Shown here: in pieces, positions 1-6,371 of the stretch
Layout of the letters: the number at the start of each line of letters is the position of its first letter
Numbering within the stretch: the stretch's first letter is position 1
NCBI GenBank assembly: GCA_027296185.1
Contig: JAPUJL010000508.1
Coordinates: 1-7,044, forward strand
DNA: 7,044 nt
Reading direction: 5' to 3'
Source: SAR324 cluster bacterium
GTDB taxonomy: Bacteria > SAR324 > JACQKK01
Position numbers and translations under genes: made by a program
Notes under the pieces: model-generated
Databases searched by the model: none
What the model saw: only the letters and a program-made list of their open reading frames with translations
Told to the model about the DNA's origin: nothing

Positions 1-23
1 TCGGATCGATCCCCTGACCGTTC

Positions 24-1433
24 ATGGAAGGCCGTGACCTGACCCGGGGCTCGGTGCCGAGGCTGTTGCTGGTGTCGACGCTTCCGGTGCTGGCCTCCTT
101 TATCCTGCAGTCGCTTTATGCGTTGGCCGACCTATACTTCGTCGGCTTTCTGGGCGGCGCGGCGCTGGCGGGGGTGGGGATTTCCATCAACACGTTCTTT
201 CTGGTCATCGCCCTGGGCCAAACCATCGGCTCGGGTGCGCTGGCGTTCATCTCCCAGGCCTACGGCCGGAAGGACCCTGCCCGGATCACGGCGGTGTTCG
301 GTCAGACCTTCTGGCTGGCCATCGGGCTGGGCGCGGTGCTGTGGGCGGCGGGGTGGTTTTTCGCGGAAACCTACTTCGACCTCTTCACCGCGGATGCGGA
401 GGTGCGGCTGGAGGGGCTGAGCTATTTCCGCATCTACTGCGCCACCTTCCTCATCCAGACCTTCCTCATCGTCTGCGGCGCGTGCTGGCGGGCCACCGGA
501 AATTTCGTGCTGCCCACCCTGCTGATGGGCGGCAACGTCCTGCTCAACCTGGCGCTCGATCCGCTGCTCATCTTCGGCTGGGGTCCGGTGCCCGCCTTCG
601 GCGTGGCCGGGGCGGCCTGGGCCACCGTCATTGCCCAGGGTTTGGCCATGGGGGTGTATTTCTGGCTGATTCTGCTGAGCCCCCGCAACACCTTGCTCCG
701 GGTGCGCCTGCCCATCCGGCTCAATGCGGGGTTGGTGGCGCGGCAGTTGCGGATCGGGTTGCCCGCCGGCGCGCAGATGCTCTTGGCGACCGTGGCCCTG
801 GCCATGACCTACCGGGCCGTGCGGCCCTACGGCGCCGATGCCACGGCGGCGGTGGGGGTGGGCTTCCGGCTCCTGCAGTCGGCGATCTTTCCCGCCGTGG
901 CGGTGGGCGCCGCCTGCGCGAGCATGGTGGGGCAAAACCACGGGGCGGGGATGGGCACCCGGGTGCGGCAGACCGTCGGCTGGGCCATGGCCCTGGCGCT
1001 GCTGGTGATGGGAGTGGAGTTGACGGCGCTGCTGACCGCACCGGATTTCTGGATCGGGTTATTCGCCGCGGAGCCGGGGGTGATCTCCATCGGCGCCCGC
1101 TACCTGACGATCAATGGCTTCGGGCACGCCCTGGTCGCATACAGCCTGATCGCCACCTTCTCCTCCCAGGCCATGGGCCGCACCCTGCGGCCCTTACTGG
1201 CCGTGACGTCCCGGGTGGCGCTCTATCTGGCGTTGTTGCTCGCGGTGGACGCGTGGTATCGGCCCTGGCTGGACGGGGTGTTTTGGGCACACCTGGCGGC
1301 CATGATACTCGAGGCGGCGCTCATGACCTGGATTCTGGCCGGGCTTTTCCGCGCCACCGTGGCGGTGCCCCTGGGTGCCGTTTCCGCACCCCGGCAGGAG
1401 GCAGACACTACCGCGGGATCGGCCGCGCCCTAG
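24..1433 (+). CDS. MATE family efflux transporter (NorM/DinF-type Na+- or H+-coupled antiporter)
   Basis: A 469-residue inner-membrane protein, the usual length for the MATE family. These transporters export cationic drugs, dyes or metabolites in exchange for Na+ or H+. The protein is almost entirely hydrophobic, consistent with 12 helices in two related halves (about 15-220 and 240-445). Family signatures are the opening DLTRGSVPRLL (5-15), ISQAYGRKD (76-84) in the first half and its counterpart VGQNHGAG (302-309) in the second, and LDPLLIFGWGP then FGVAGAAWAT (178-201). Asp36 in ALADLYFVG lies in the first helix, where many MATE proteins keep an acidic coupling residue; that equivalence is inferred. 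A short polar tail follows about residue 447. ATG at 24 is chosen because the family's conserved N-terminus begins right after it, although no clear Shine-Dalgarno precedes it. The gene upstream is outside the window, and the next gene is convergent. The substrate cannot be told from sequence. Confidence 0.95.
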   Translation: MEGRDLTRGSVPRLLLVSTLPVLASFILQSLYALADLYFVGFLGGAALAGVGISINTFFLVIALGQTIGSGALAFISQAYGRKDPARITAVFGQTFWLAIGLGAVLWAAGWFFAETYFDLFTADAEVRLEGLSYFRIYCATFLIQTFLIVCGACWRATGNFVLPTLLMGGNVLLNLALDPLLIFGWGPVPAFGVAGAAWATVIAQGLAMGVYFWLILLSPRNTLLRVRLPIRLNAGLVARQLRIGLPAGAQMLLATVALAMTYRAVRPYGADATAAVGVGFRLLQSAIFPAVAVGAACASMVGQNHGAGMGTRVRQTVGWAMALALLVMGVELTALLTAPDFWIGLFAAEPGVISIGARYLTINGFGHALVAYSLIATFSSQAMGRTLRPLLAVTSRVALYLALLLAVDAWYRPWLDGVFWAHLAAMILEAALMTWILAGLFRATVAVPLGAVSAPRQEADTTAGSAAP

Positions 1434-1436
1434 CAC

Positions 1437-1463
1437 CCGCGGCTTCGCGCCGCGGCGAATTTA
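1437..1463 (+). terminator. Hairpin terminator between convergent genes
   Basis: A perfect 7-bp stem, CCGCGGC (1437-1443) paired with GCCGCGG (1449-1455), closes a 5-nt loop TTCGC. It is followed by CGAATTTATT. It begins four bases after the MATE stop codon and sits in the 27-bp gap before the TAA of the convergent cysteine-rich gene. The trailing T content is modest, so it is a weak intrinsic terminator by the strict rule. The symmetric stem could serve both directions, though the minus-strand side has no U tract. Confidence 0.55.
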
Positions 1464-1949
1464 TTGGGGCACGCTGGTGGGCCAGTCGATGAATTCGGCG
1501 CAGACGATGCGCTTGGCGCAGCCGCTTTCGCGGATACACCGCACGATCGCGCGTATTCCCCTTTCGGCGTATTGATTGCGGCAGTGCATGATGCAGTCCT
1601 GGCGCCGCGGCTCCTCGCTCATGCACCGCCGGTATTCGGGGTGGTAGGTGCGGAACAGGTCTTTCGCTTTGGGGTCCACGGAATCCAGGTTGGCCCCGTA
1701 CCGCTTCAAATCCTGCCGGCACTCGTGGTACCGGTTCAGGCATCGGCGCACGCAGACCAGCGCCCGGTTGATGGGCCGCTCAGGGCACGACCCGTCGCAC
1801 AGAATCCAGTCCTTGGCGGGAAACAGGCCACAGGTTTCCCCCCCATCTTCCGCTTCCTGGCCGGGGGTGGCCGCCGCCAGCGTCAGCAGCAGGATCGCGG
1901 TAGCGACTCCCCCTAACGCGGCTCCCAGCGGAATCAACCCCGTCCTCAT
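1461..1949 (-). CDS. Exported cysteine-rich protein of unknown function (three CX3C motifs)
   Basis: A 162-residue protein I do not recognise. The N-terminus (MRTG, then a hydrophobic run to about residue 27 ending LAAA) is a good Sec signal peptide, so the mature protein should be periplasmic or secreted. The mature part is basic and holds 12 cysteines, at 40, 51, 55, 66, 70, 77, 109, 119, 123, 138, 144 and 150. They form three CX3C pairs (51/55, 66/70, 119/123) and a CX5CX5C run (138-150). An even number of cysteines in an exported protein suggests disulfide bonding; metal or heme-like binding is possible, but no CXXCH heme site is present. ATG at 1949 is preceded by GGGGA at six-base spacing, which supports this start. 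It is the last of three minus-strand genes, 44 bp after the hydratase-like gene, and may share its transcript. The function is not assignable. Confidence 0.8.
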   Translation of the reverse strand: MRTGLIPLGAALGGVATAILLLTLAAATPGQEAEDGGETCGLFPAKDWILCDGSCPERPINRALVCVRRCLNRYHECRQDLKRYGANLDSVDPKAKDLFRTYHPEYRRCMSEEPRRQDCIMHCRNQYAERGIRAIVRCIRESGCAKRIVCAEFIDWPTSVPQ

Positions 1950-1993
1950 CGTCGTTCCCCGATCGAATTCTGTCCCGCTCTTTCCGGGCGAGC

Positions 1994-2782
1994 CTACTCG
2001 GTATAGAACACCTCCACGTCACCCAGGTGCGTGAAGCGGGCACGGACGTGTTGTCCGGGCTGGACGATCGGACCCTGCACCAGGGAGCCGGTCATGACGA
2101 TCGACCCCGCCTCCAGCCGCCGCTCGTACCGCGCGAGGGCGTTGGCCAGGAATGCCACCACGGCCCGGGGGTCGCCCAGCGCCTCGGCGCCGGCTCCGCT
2201 GCCCGCGGGTTGCCCGTCGATTTCCAATAGCATTCCCTCCAAGCGCAAGTCGAGCCCTTTGAGGTCGACGAGGCGGTTGCCCAACACGAATCCGCCGTTC
2301 AGCGTGTTGACGGCGAGGAAGGTTTCGATGCTCCGGGGCTCCTTGCCGTAGCGGAGGTGGCCGATCTCCAGGGACGCCATGACTCCCTCGGCGGCAGACA
2401 TGACGTCCGTGACCGTCGCGCCGGGTCCCTCCAGCGGGCGGGCGAGGAGGAATGCGATCTCCGGCTCCACGTTGGCCATCACCCAGCCCCCCACGCTCAC
2501 GCGCCCGCTTTCCACCAGACCCCCGGAGGGCAACAGCCCGGGACACGGCTCGTGCACGCCGAAGAATCGCTGCATGACCTTCGCCGTCAAGGCCGCCTTG
2601 ACCCCCGCTACCGTTTCCCCTTGGGCCAGCCGCCGGTCGACCAGCGCGAACTGGAGACGGAAGGCGTCGTCCACGGAAACTTCCGGGAACGGCTCACGCA
2701 GTTCCGGCATGGGCCGCTGGGCATCGTAGTGCTCGAAGAGCCAGGCCTTGGCCGCTTCGAACCGGTCGGGGGATAGGGGCAT
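1994..2782 (-). CDS. 2-keto-4-pentenoate hydratase / FAH-superfamily protein
   Basis: A 262-residue cytosolic enzyme matching the MhpD/DmpE hydratase branch of the fumarylacetoacetate hydrolase superfamily, at family length. Members hydrate 2-hydroxypenta-2,4-dienoate or decarboxylate 4-oxalocrotonate in catechol meta-cleavage, using a divalent metal. Visible signatures are AGVKAALT (59-66; the family has GxKxGLT), VEPEIAFLL (105-113) supplying two metal-ligand type glutamates (E106, E108), and ASLEI (136-140) supplying a third (E139). The C-terminal half carries ALGDPRAVVAFLANAL (201-216) and AGSIVMTGSL (225-234). The family's ADNAS-like motif is replaced by AVNTL (157-161), and SR after the third glutamate by LR. 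No other aromatic-degradation gene is in the window, so the substrate is uncertain and a different 2-oxoacid is possible. The start ATG has only a weak upstream GAG. It lies between a lipoprotein gene and the cysteine-rich gene on the same strand. Confidence 0.87.
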   Translation of the reverse strand: MPLSPDRFEAAKAWLFEHYDAQRPMPELREPFPEVSVDDAFRLQFALVDRRLAQGETVAGVKAALTAKVMQRFFGVHEPCPGLLPSGGLVESGRVSVGGWVMANVEPEIAFLLARPLEGPGATVTDVMSAAEGVMASLEIGHLRYGKEPRSIETFLAVNTLNGGFVLGNRLVDLKGLDLRLEGMLLEIDGQPAGSGAGAEALGDPRAVVAFLANALARYERRLEAGSIVMTGSLVQGPIVQPGQHVRARFTHLGDVEVFYTE

Positions 2783-2859
2783 GTCTCGGCTAACGATTCG
2801 GGCCGGTCCTCTCGCCGTCCAGCTGGCTGACAGAGGACGCGGTGGTTCCTCCGGCTAAC

Positions 2860-2956
2860 CTACTCCGGGTGCGGAGCCTTGTAGAAGGGCAACCCGCGGA
2901 GGTGAAGTTCGTGATCGGAGCGAGCGGCCCACCAGCCGAGCCGCTTACGGAAGCCC
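2860..2956 (-). other. Probable frame-shifted C-terminal extension of the lipoprotein gene
   Basis: On the minus strand the frame one base off from the lipoprotein reads 31 codons to a TAG at 2860-2862. The peptide is GFRKRLGWWAARSDHELHLR followed by GLPFYKAPHPE. Its codons use G or C at the third position in 25 of 31 cases, typical of genes here, and the peptide looks protein-like, with aromatic and charged residues and no low complexity. Losing one base from the CCC run at 2954-2956 would fuse it to the lipoprotein at Asp-Gly. The peptide also repeats the LHLxGLP string that closes the lipoprotein's current frame, so a remnant of a duplicated segment is the alternative. No start codon of its own is evident. 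This would leave only 77 bp before the hydratase gene. Confidence 0.5.
2923..2945 (-). terminator. Weak hairpin just after the lipoprotein stop
   Basis: AGCGGC and GCCGCT (2923-2928 and 2940-2945 on the plus strand) can form a 6-bp stem with an 11-nt loop immediately after the annotated lipoprotein stop. There is no U tract. The same bases fall inside the coding-like frame-shifted tail, so the pairing may be incidental in GC-rich DNA. Confidence 0.15.
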
Positions 2957-3547
2957 GTCCAAGTGCAGCCGGATTTTGTACGCCCAACCTTCGTCGCCGA
3001 TGTCGTCGGCGACCCGCTCCAAAATTTGATGCTGGGTGGGAATGCCTGTGTTTTGCACCGTAAACCCGCCGCCGCCGGGCAGGGCCCGCTGCAAATCGAA
3101 TATCTTGTAGGAGCCCAGGTAGGCCACAGCGTCCCGCAGCACTGCCCGCGCCGCCGCGCTCAACTCCTCCTCGGTGTCGTAGGTAAGGTTGTACCACTGG
3201 CCTCCGGAGCGCAGGCTGTTCAGGTAGTACCGGCCCGGCTTCAGATTCAGCACGAAGAAATCGCCCTCCCGGTCCACCTCGACCACGGCCGGAAGTCCGA
3301 GCGGGTCGATCCGAATCCAATGCTCCTGGTACAGCATCACCGCGTCGATCGGGGCCCCGCGGGCCGTCACATTGCCGAAGGCCAACGTCCCCGAAGGAAT
3401 CGGCGGCGGCGGCGGTTCCAGCAAATCTTCCGCGGCCGGTTGGGCCTGAGCCGGCGCGGCGCTCTCCGGCGCCTGGGGCTCGGACCCGCCGCAGGAGGCG
3501 AACAGGAAGCCGGCGCAGACAAGCAGAATGGCGGCCAATCGAGTCAT
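2945..3547 (-). CDS. Putative lipoprotein with Pro-rich linker, possibly C-terminally truncated by frameshift
   Basis: A 200-residue protein with a lipoprotein signal peptide: MTRLAAILLVCAGFL, then FASC with the lipid-attachment cysteine at residue 19. Gly at +2 does not act as an inner-membrane retention signal, so outer-membrane sorting is expected in a diderm. A flexible Ala/Pro/Gln-rich linker with a PPPPP run follows (about 23-53), then a mostly beta-type domain. Within it, FFVLNLKPGRYYL resembles the turn-and-strand of carboxypeptidase-regulatory-like beta sandwiches. A more helical stretch (about 130-185) follows. I do not recognise the family. ATG at 3547 is preferred over one five codons upstream: GGGGA lies six bases before it and the n-region then fits a lipoprotein signal exactly. 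It diverges from the cystathionine beta-synthase gene. The stop at 2945 may not be the natural end, because coding-like sequence continues in the next frame to 2860. Confidence 0.8.
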   Translation of the reverse strand: MTRLAAILLVCAGFLFASCGGSEPQAPESAAPAQAQPAAEDLLEPPPPPIPSGTLAFGNVTARGAPIDAVMLYQEHWIRIDPLGLPAVVEVDREGDFFVLNLKPGRYYLNSLRSGGQWYNLTYDTEEELSAAARAVLRDAVAYLGSYKIFDLQRALPGGGGFTVQNTGIPTQHQILERVADDIGDEGWAYKIRLHLDGLP

Positions 3548-3553
3548 CGTACA

Positions 3554-3558
3554 TCCCC
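3554..3558 (-). promoter_or_regulatory. Ribosome binding site deciding the lipoprotein start
   Basis: On the minus strand GGGGA lies six bases upstream of the ATG at 3547. A GGGGA also precedes the alternative ATG at 3562, but only three bases away, too close for good initiation. Together with the signal-peptide fit this favours the start at 3547. Confidence 0.5.
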
Positions 3559-3716
3559 GCATGAGTCCCCAACCAAGATGGTTTCACTTCTCGCCGCTTC
3601 CGGCCTTCAAGTCAAATGGAAGCCCCGGGAGTCCGCTACTAAGGGCCGCGCCCCTTGAAGACAAACCCGCTGGGCTGTGGCAAAATGCGCCGTGGCGGGC
3701 ATCCGATCTATGTCGC

Positions 3717-3720
3717 GAGG
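3717..3720 (+). promoter_or_regulatory. Ribosome binding site deciding the CBS start
   Basis: GAGG, within GAGGTGG, lies five bases before the ATG at 3726. The open frame extends 66 codons further upstream, but that part does not resemble the family and overlaps the start of the divergent lipoprotein gene. This site therefore fixes the start at 3726. Confidence 0.7.
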
Positions 3721-3725
3721 TGGAC

Positions 3726-5114
3726 ATGCTGTACGACAACGTACTCCAAGTCGTGGGAAACACGCCGTTGGTGCGGCTGAACAGGATCGCCCGCGGCCTT
3801 GAGCCCCTCGTGGCGGTGAAGCTGGAATTCATCAATCCTGGGGGTTCGGTCAAGGACCGGATCGGGTTGGAGATGATCGAGGATGCCGAGCGCAAGGGCC
3901 TCCTCAAGCCCGGCGGCACCATCGTCGAGAGCACCTCCGGCAACACGGGGATGGGGCTGGCCATGGTGGCGGCGGTGCGCGGGTACCGCTGCGTCTTCAC
4001 CATGCCCGACAAGATGAGCCAGGAGAAAATCGATACCCTCCGCGGCCTGGGGGCCGAGGTGGTCGTGACTCCCACGGCCGTCGAGCACGACGATCCTCGC
4101 AGCTATCACTCCGTCGCGGTGAGGCTGAACAAGGAAATCCCCAACTCGATCTTCCCCAACCAGTACGCCAACCCGAACAATCCGGTGGCCCATTACAAGA
4201 CCACCGGTCCGGAAATCTGGGAGCAGACGGACGCCCGGGTGACCCACATCGTCGTCGGCATCGGTACGGGCGGCACCATCACCGGCATCGGGCGCTACTT
4301 CAAGGAGGTGAAGCCCGAGGTGAAGATCGTTGGGGTCGATCCGGAAGGGTCGATCTTCTACGACCTGTTCAAGACCGGGCAGCAGCCCAAATCCGTGCCC
4401 TACAAGGTCGAGGGGGTGGGCCAGGACCAGTTGCCCGAGAACGTGGACTTCGGCGTGATCGACGAAATATTCCGCATCGGCGACAAGGAGGCTTTCAACG
4501 TCACCCGCGATCTGGCCCGCATGGAGGGCATCTTCGCCGGCGGCTCCTCGGGCATGGCCGTGGCTGCGGCGCTCAAGCTGGCGGCCGGCTGCGGCAAGGA
4601 CGACTGCATCGTCGTGATCCTTCCCGATACCGGCTCCAATTATCTCAGCAAGATCTATAACGACGATTGGATGAAGGAGAATCAGTACCTGGATTCGCCG
4701 GTCCGCCTGACGACCGGGGACGTGCTCACCCAGAAGGCCGCGGAGCAGCCCGCGATGATCTTCGCCTCCTCCGATGCGACCATCGGCGAGGCGATCGACC
4801 TCATGAAGCGGCACGGCATCTCCCAACTGCCCGTAATCGCCGACGGCGACGTGCTGGGCAGCCTGGACGAGACCCGCCTGCTGAGCCTCCTGCTCACCAA
4901 TTCCGAGGCGTGGCACCACAACGTCATCGAGTTCATGGACGCCCCCTTCCCCATCGTGGCCGAGGACACGCCGGTCGAGGACCTTGCCTCGATCCTTCAG
5001 AACCGTGTGCAGGCCCTCATCATCGAGCGGCGGAACGGCGAGCGCGACATCGTCACCAAATCCGATCTGATTTTCAGCCTGCTCAAGGCGGAAAAGGAGA
5101 TCGCCGCCCGCTAG
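3726..5114 (+). CDS. cbs: Cystathionine beta-synthase with C-terminal CBS-domain pair
   Basis: A 462-residue PLP enzyme that condenses serine with homocysteine to cystathionine, the first step of reverse transsulfuration in the cytosol. The fold-type II catalytic domain (about 1-325) shows GNTPLVRL (11-18), the PLP lysine K43 in GGSVKDR, the asparagine loop ESTSGNTG (68-75), the phosphate loop GIGTGGTITG (178-187) and GGSSG (272-276). Stretches such as VDPEGSI (204-210), YKVEGVG (226-232) and VILPDTGSNYLSKI (297-310) match cystathionine beta-synthases more closely than plain cysteine synthases. Two CBS repeats follow (about 335-392 and 400-455), which may bind adenosyl ligands such as SAM or AMP. 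The N-terminal heme-binding region of the animal enzyme is absent. The start is set by GAGG and family alignment. The next gene, a cystathionine gamma-lyase type enzyme, begins 30 nt downstream and supports the role. A CysK/CysM-like side activity is possible. Confidence 0.93.
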   Translation: MLYDNVLQVVGNTPLVRLNRIARGLEPLVAVKLEFINPGGSVKDRIGLEMIEDAERKGLLKPGGTIVESTSGNTGMGLAMVAAVRGYRCVFTMPDKMSQEKIDTLRGLGAEVVVTPTAVEHDDPRSYHSVAVRLNKEIPNSIFPNQYANPNNPVAHYKTTGPEIWEQTDARVTHIVVGIGTGGTITGIGRYFKEVKPEVKIVGVDPEGSIFYDLFKTGQQPKSVPYKVEGVGQDQLPENVDFGVIDEIFRIGDKEAFNVTRDLARMEGIFAGGSSGMAVAAALKLAAGCGKDDCIVVILPDTGSNYLSKIYNDDWMKENQYLDSPVRLTTGDVLTQKAAEQPAMIFASSDATIGEAIDLMKRHGISQLPVIADGDVLGSLDETRLLSLLLTNSEAWHHNVIEFMDAPFPIVAEDTPVEDLASILQNRVQALIIERRNGERDIVTKSDLIFSLLKAEKEIAAR

Positions 5115-5144
5115 TCATGCCGCGAGCCGCGACCCCGGAACTCA

Positions 5145-6296
5145 GTGAAATTCGGAACCAAGGCCGTTCACGCCGGTCAGGCGCCCGACCCCTCGACGGG
5201 CGCCATCATGACGCCCATTTACCAAAGCTCCACGTTCGTCCAGTCGGCGCCGGGCAAACATCAGGGCTACGAGTACGCCCGCACCGGCAACCCCACCCGC
5301 ACGGCGCTGGAGGCCAATCTGGCCGCCCTGGAATCTGGCGGGCACGGCATCTGCTTTTCCAGCGGGCTGGGAGCGATGGACGCGGTGATCCGGCTGCTCA
5401 AGGCGGGGGATCACGTGGTGTGCTGCGACGACGTCTACGGCGGCACCTACCGGCTGTTCACCCAGGTTTTCGCCCGCTTCGGCATGGAGTTCACCTTCGC
5501 CGACATGGCCGATCCCGCCGCCGTGGAGCGGGCCGTGACCCCTCGGACGCGGATGGTGTGGATCGAGACGCCCACGAACCCGCTGCTGAAGGTGCTGGAT
5601 ATCCGCCGCATCGCCGCCCTGGCCCGGGAGCGGGGCGCTCTGGCCGTCGTGGACAACACGTTCGCCACTCCCTACCTCCAGCAGCCGCTGAACCTCGGCG
5701 CCACGATCGTCGTCCACAGCCTGACCAAGTACCTGGGCGGCCATTCCGACGTGATTGGCGGCGCGGCGGTCACCGACGACGGGGACCTTGCCAAGCGGCT
5801 GCACGCCATCCAGAACGCCGTGGGCGCGGTGCCGGGCCCCATGGATTGCTTCCTGGTGCTCCGCGGAACCAAGACTCTCCACGTGCGCATGGCCCGCCAC
5901 TGCGAAAACGCCGGGCGGGTTGCGCGCTTCCTCGAGGATCACCCCCGGGTGGGGCGGGTGCACTACCCCGGGCTCCCCGGCCATCCCCAGCACGCCCTCG
6001 CCGCCGAGCAGATGACGGGGTTCGGCGGGATGGTCTCCTTCGAGCTGGCCGACGACTCCCTCCAGCGCGCCGCCGCCTTTTGCACCGCCACCCGGGTCTT
6101 CTCCCTGGCGGAAAGCCTGGGCGGCGTGGAAAGCCTCGTCGAGCACCCCGCCATCATGACCCACGCCTCGATCCCCAAGGATGTCCGGGAGAGCTACGGC
6201 CTTCGCGACGGCCTGATCCGCCTCTCCGTGGGCATCGAGGATGCCGACGACCTGGTGGAAGACCTGGGCCGGGCGCTGGAGACAGCGCATCGCTGA
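5145..6296 (+). CDS. Cystathionine gamma-lyase (Cys/Met metabolism PLP enzyme)
   Basis: A 383-residue fold-type I PLP enzyme of the Cys/Met-metabolism family, full length. Given the adjacent cystathionine beta-synthase, it most likely cleaves cystathionine to cysteine, 2-oxobutyrate and ammonia. Signatures are GTKAVHAGQ (4-12), YEYARTGNPTR (42-52) with the phosphate-binding Tyr and Arg donated to the neighbouring subunit, SSGLGAM (72-78), the PLP-stacking Tyr98 in DVYGGTYRL, Asp170 in VVDNTFATPYLQQP, and Lys195, the Schiff-base lysine, in HSLTKYLGGHSDVIGG. AESLGGVESL (322-331), IMTHASIP and LIRLSVG with the carboxylate-binding Arg359 follow. These residues are shared with cystathionine gamma-synthase, so MetB or an O-acyl-homoserine sulfhydrylase cannot be excluded from motifs alone; context favours the lyase. 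The start is GTG: it is the only in-frame start codon after the upstream TAG. Only a weak GGA lies ahead, suggesting translational coupling to the preceding gene. Confidence 0.92.
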   Translation: MKFGTKAVHAGQAPDPSTGAIMTPIYQSSTFVQSAPGKHQGYEYARTGNPTRTALEANLAALESGGHGICFSSGLGAMDAVIRLLKAGDHVVCCDDVYGGTYRLFTQVFARFGMEFTFADMADPAAVERAVTPRTRMVWIETPTNPLLKVLDIRRIAALARERGALAVVDNTFATPYLQQPLNLGATIVVHSLTKYLGGHSDVIGGAAVTDDGDLAKRLHAIQNAVGAVPGPMDCFLVLRGTKTLHVRMARHCENAGRVARFLEDHPRVGRVHYPGLPGHPQHALAAEQMTGFGGMVSFELADDSLQRAAAFCTATRVFSLAESLGGVESLVEHPAIMTHASIPKDVRESYGLRDGLIRLSVGIEDADDLVEDLGRALETAHR

Positions 6297-6360
6297 GCCC
6301 GTGCGGTGCATCCACGGAAGGATCGTGTTAAGGCAAGGCGGGGTTGGATCGGCGCCGCGA

Positions 6361-6367
6361 GGAGAGG
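6361..6367 (+). promoter_or_regulatory. Ribosome binding site deciding the DUF1232 gene start
   Basis: GGAGAGG lies four bases before the ATG at 6372 and is one of the strongest Shine-Dalgarno matches in the window. It favours this start over the in-frame GTG at 6306, which would add 22 basic, unfamily-like residues and has no comparable site. Confidence 0.7.
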
Positions 6368-6371
6368 CCCC

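Larger units (their letters stand above)
3548..3725. promoter_or_regulatory. Divergent intergenic promoter region
   Basis: A 178-bp gap separates the divergently transcribed lipoprotein and cystathionine beta-synthase genes, so promoters for both directions should lie here. On the minus strand, TTGACT (3610-3615) is a good -35 box but the hexamer 17 bases on (GAGAAG, 3587-3592) is a poor -10. On the plus strand, TTGAAG (3655-3660) is followed at 20 bases by CAAAAT (3681-3686), also non-canonical. I see no clear riboswitch or S-box (SAM) leader, and no operator palindrome stands out. The region is certain as an intergenic space; the individual boxes are guesses. Confidence 0.4.

Noticed and set aside
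1..23. End of an upstream gene (TGA at 15-17)
   Set aside because: Only four codons precede it in the window; nothing supports a particular reading frame.
341..1492. 383-codon alternate frame inside the MATE gene
   Set aside because: Low-complexity Gly/Arg/Ala/His composition overlapping a clear transporter gene.
2863..2876. CTCCG-GGTG-CGGAG hairpin
   Set aside because: Five pairs and no T tract. It lies inside the probable frame-shifted coding tail, so it is unlikely to be a terminator.
2790..3587. 265-codon minus-strand open frame over the lipoprotein gene
   Set aside because: Arg/Gly/Ala-rich alternate frame. The lipoprotein frame has a signal peptide and lipobox, and the downstream coding-like tail is in yet another frame.
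3677..3692. Possible sigma-54 promoter (TGGCA near 3678-3682)
   Set aside because: The required GC at the -12 position with 10-base spacing is not present.
3528..3725. N-terminal extension of the cystathionine beta-synthase frame
   Set aside because: The 66 extra codons overlap the divergent lipoprotein start, do not resemble the family, and a good Shine-Dalgarno marks the ATG at 3726.
3708..4919. 403-codon open frame on the minus strand opposite cystathionine beta-synthase
   Set aside because: Antisense shadow of a clear gene, with low-complexity composition and no recognisable motif.
6299..6317. Short inverted repeat CCGTG/CACGG after the gamma-lyase stop
   Set aside because: Only five pairs with a 9-nt loop and no T tract; expected by chance at this GC content.
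4667..6331. 554-codon plus-strand open frame overlapping the synthase and lyase genes
   Set aside because: Arg/Pro/Gly/Ala-rich alternate frame of two conserved enzymes; typical GC-rich artefact.
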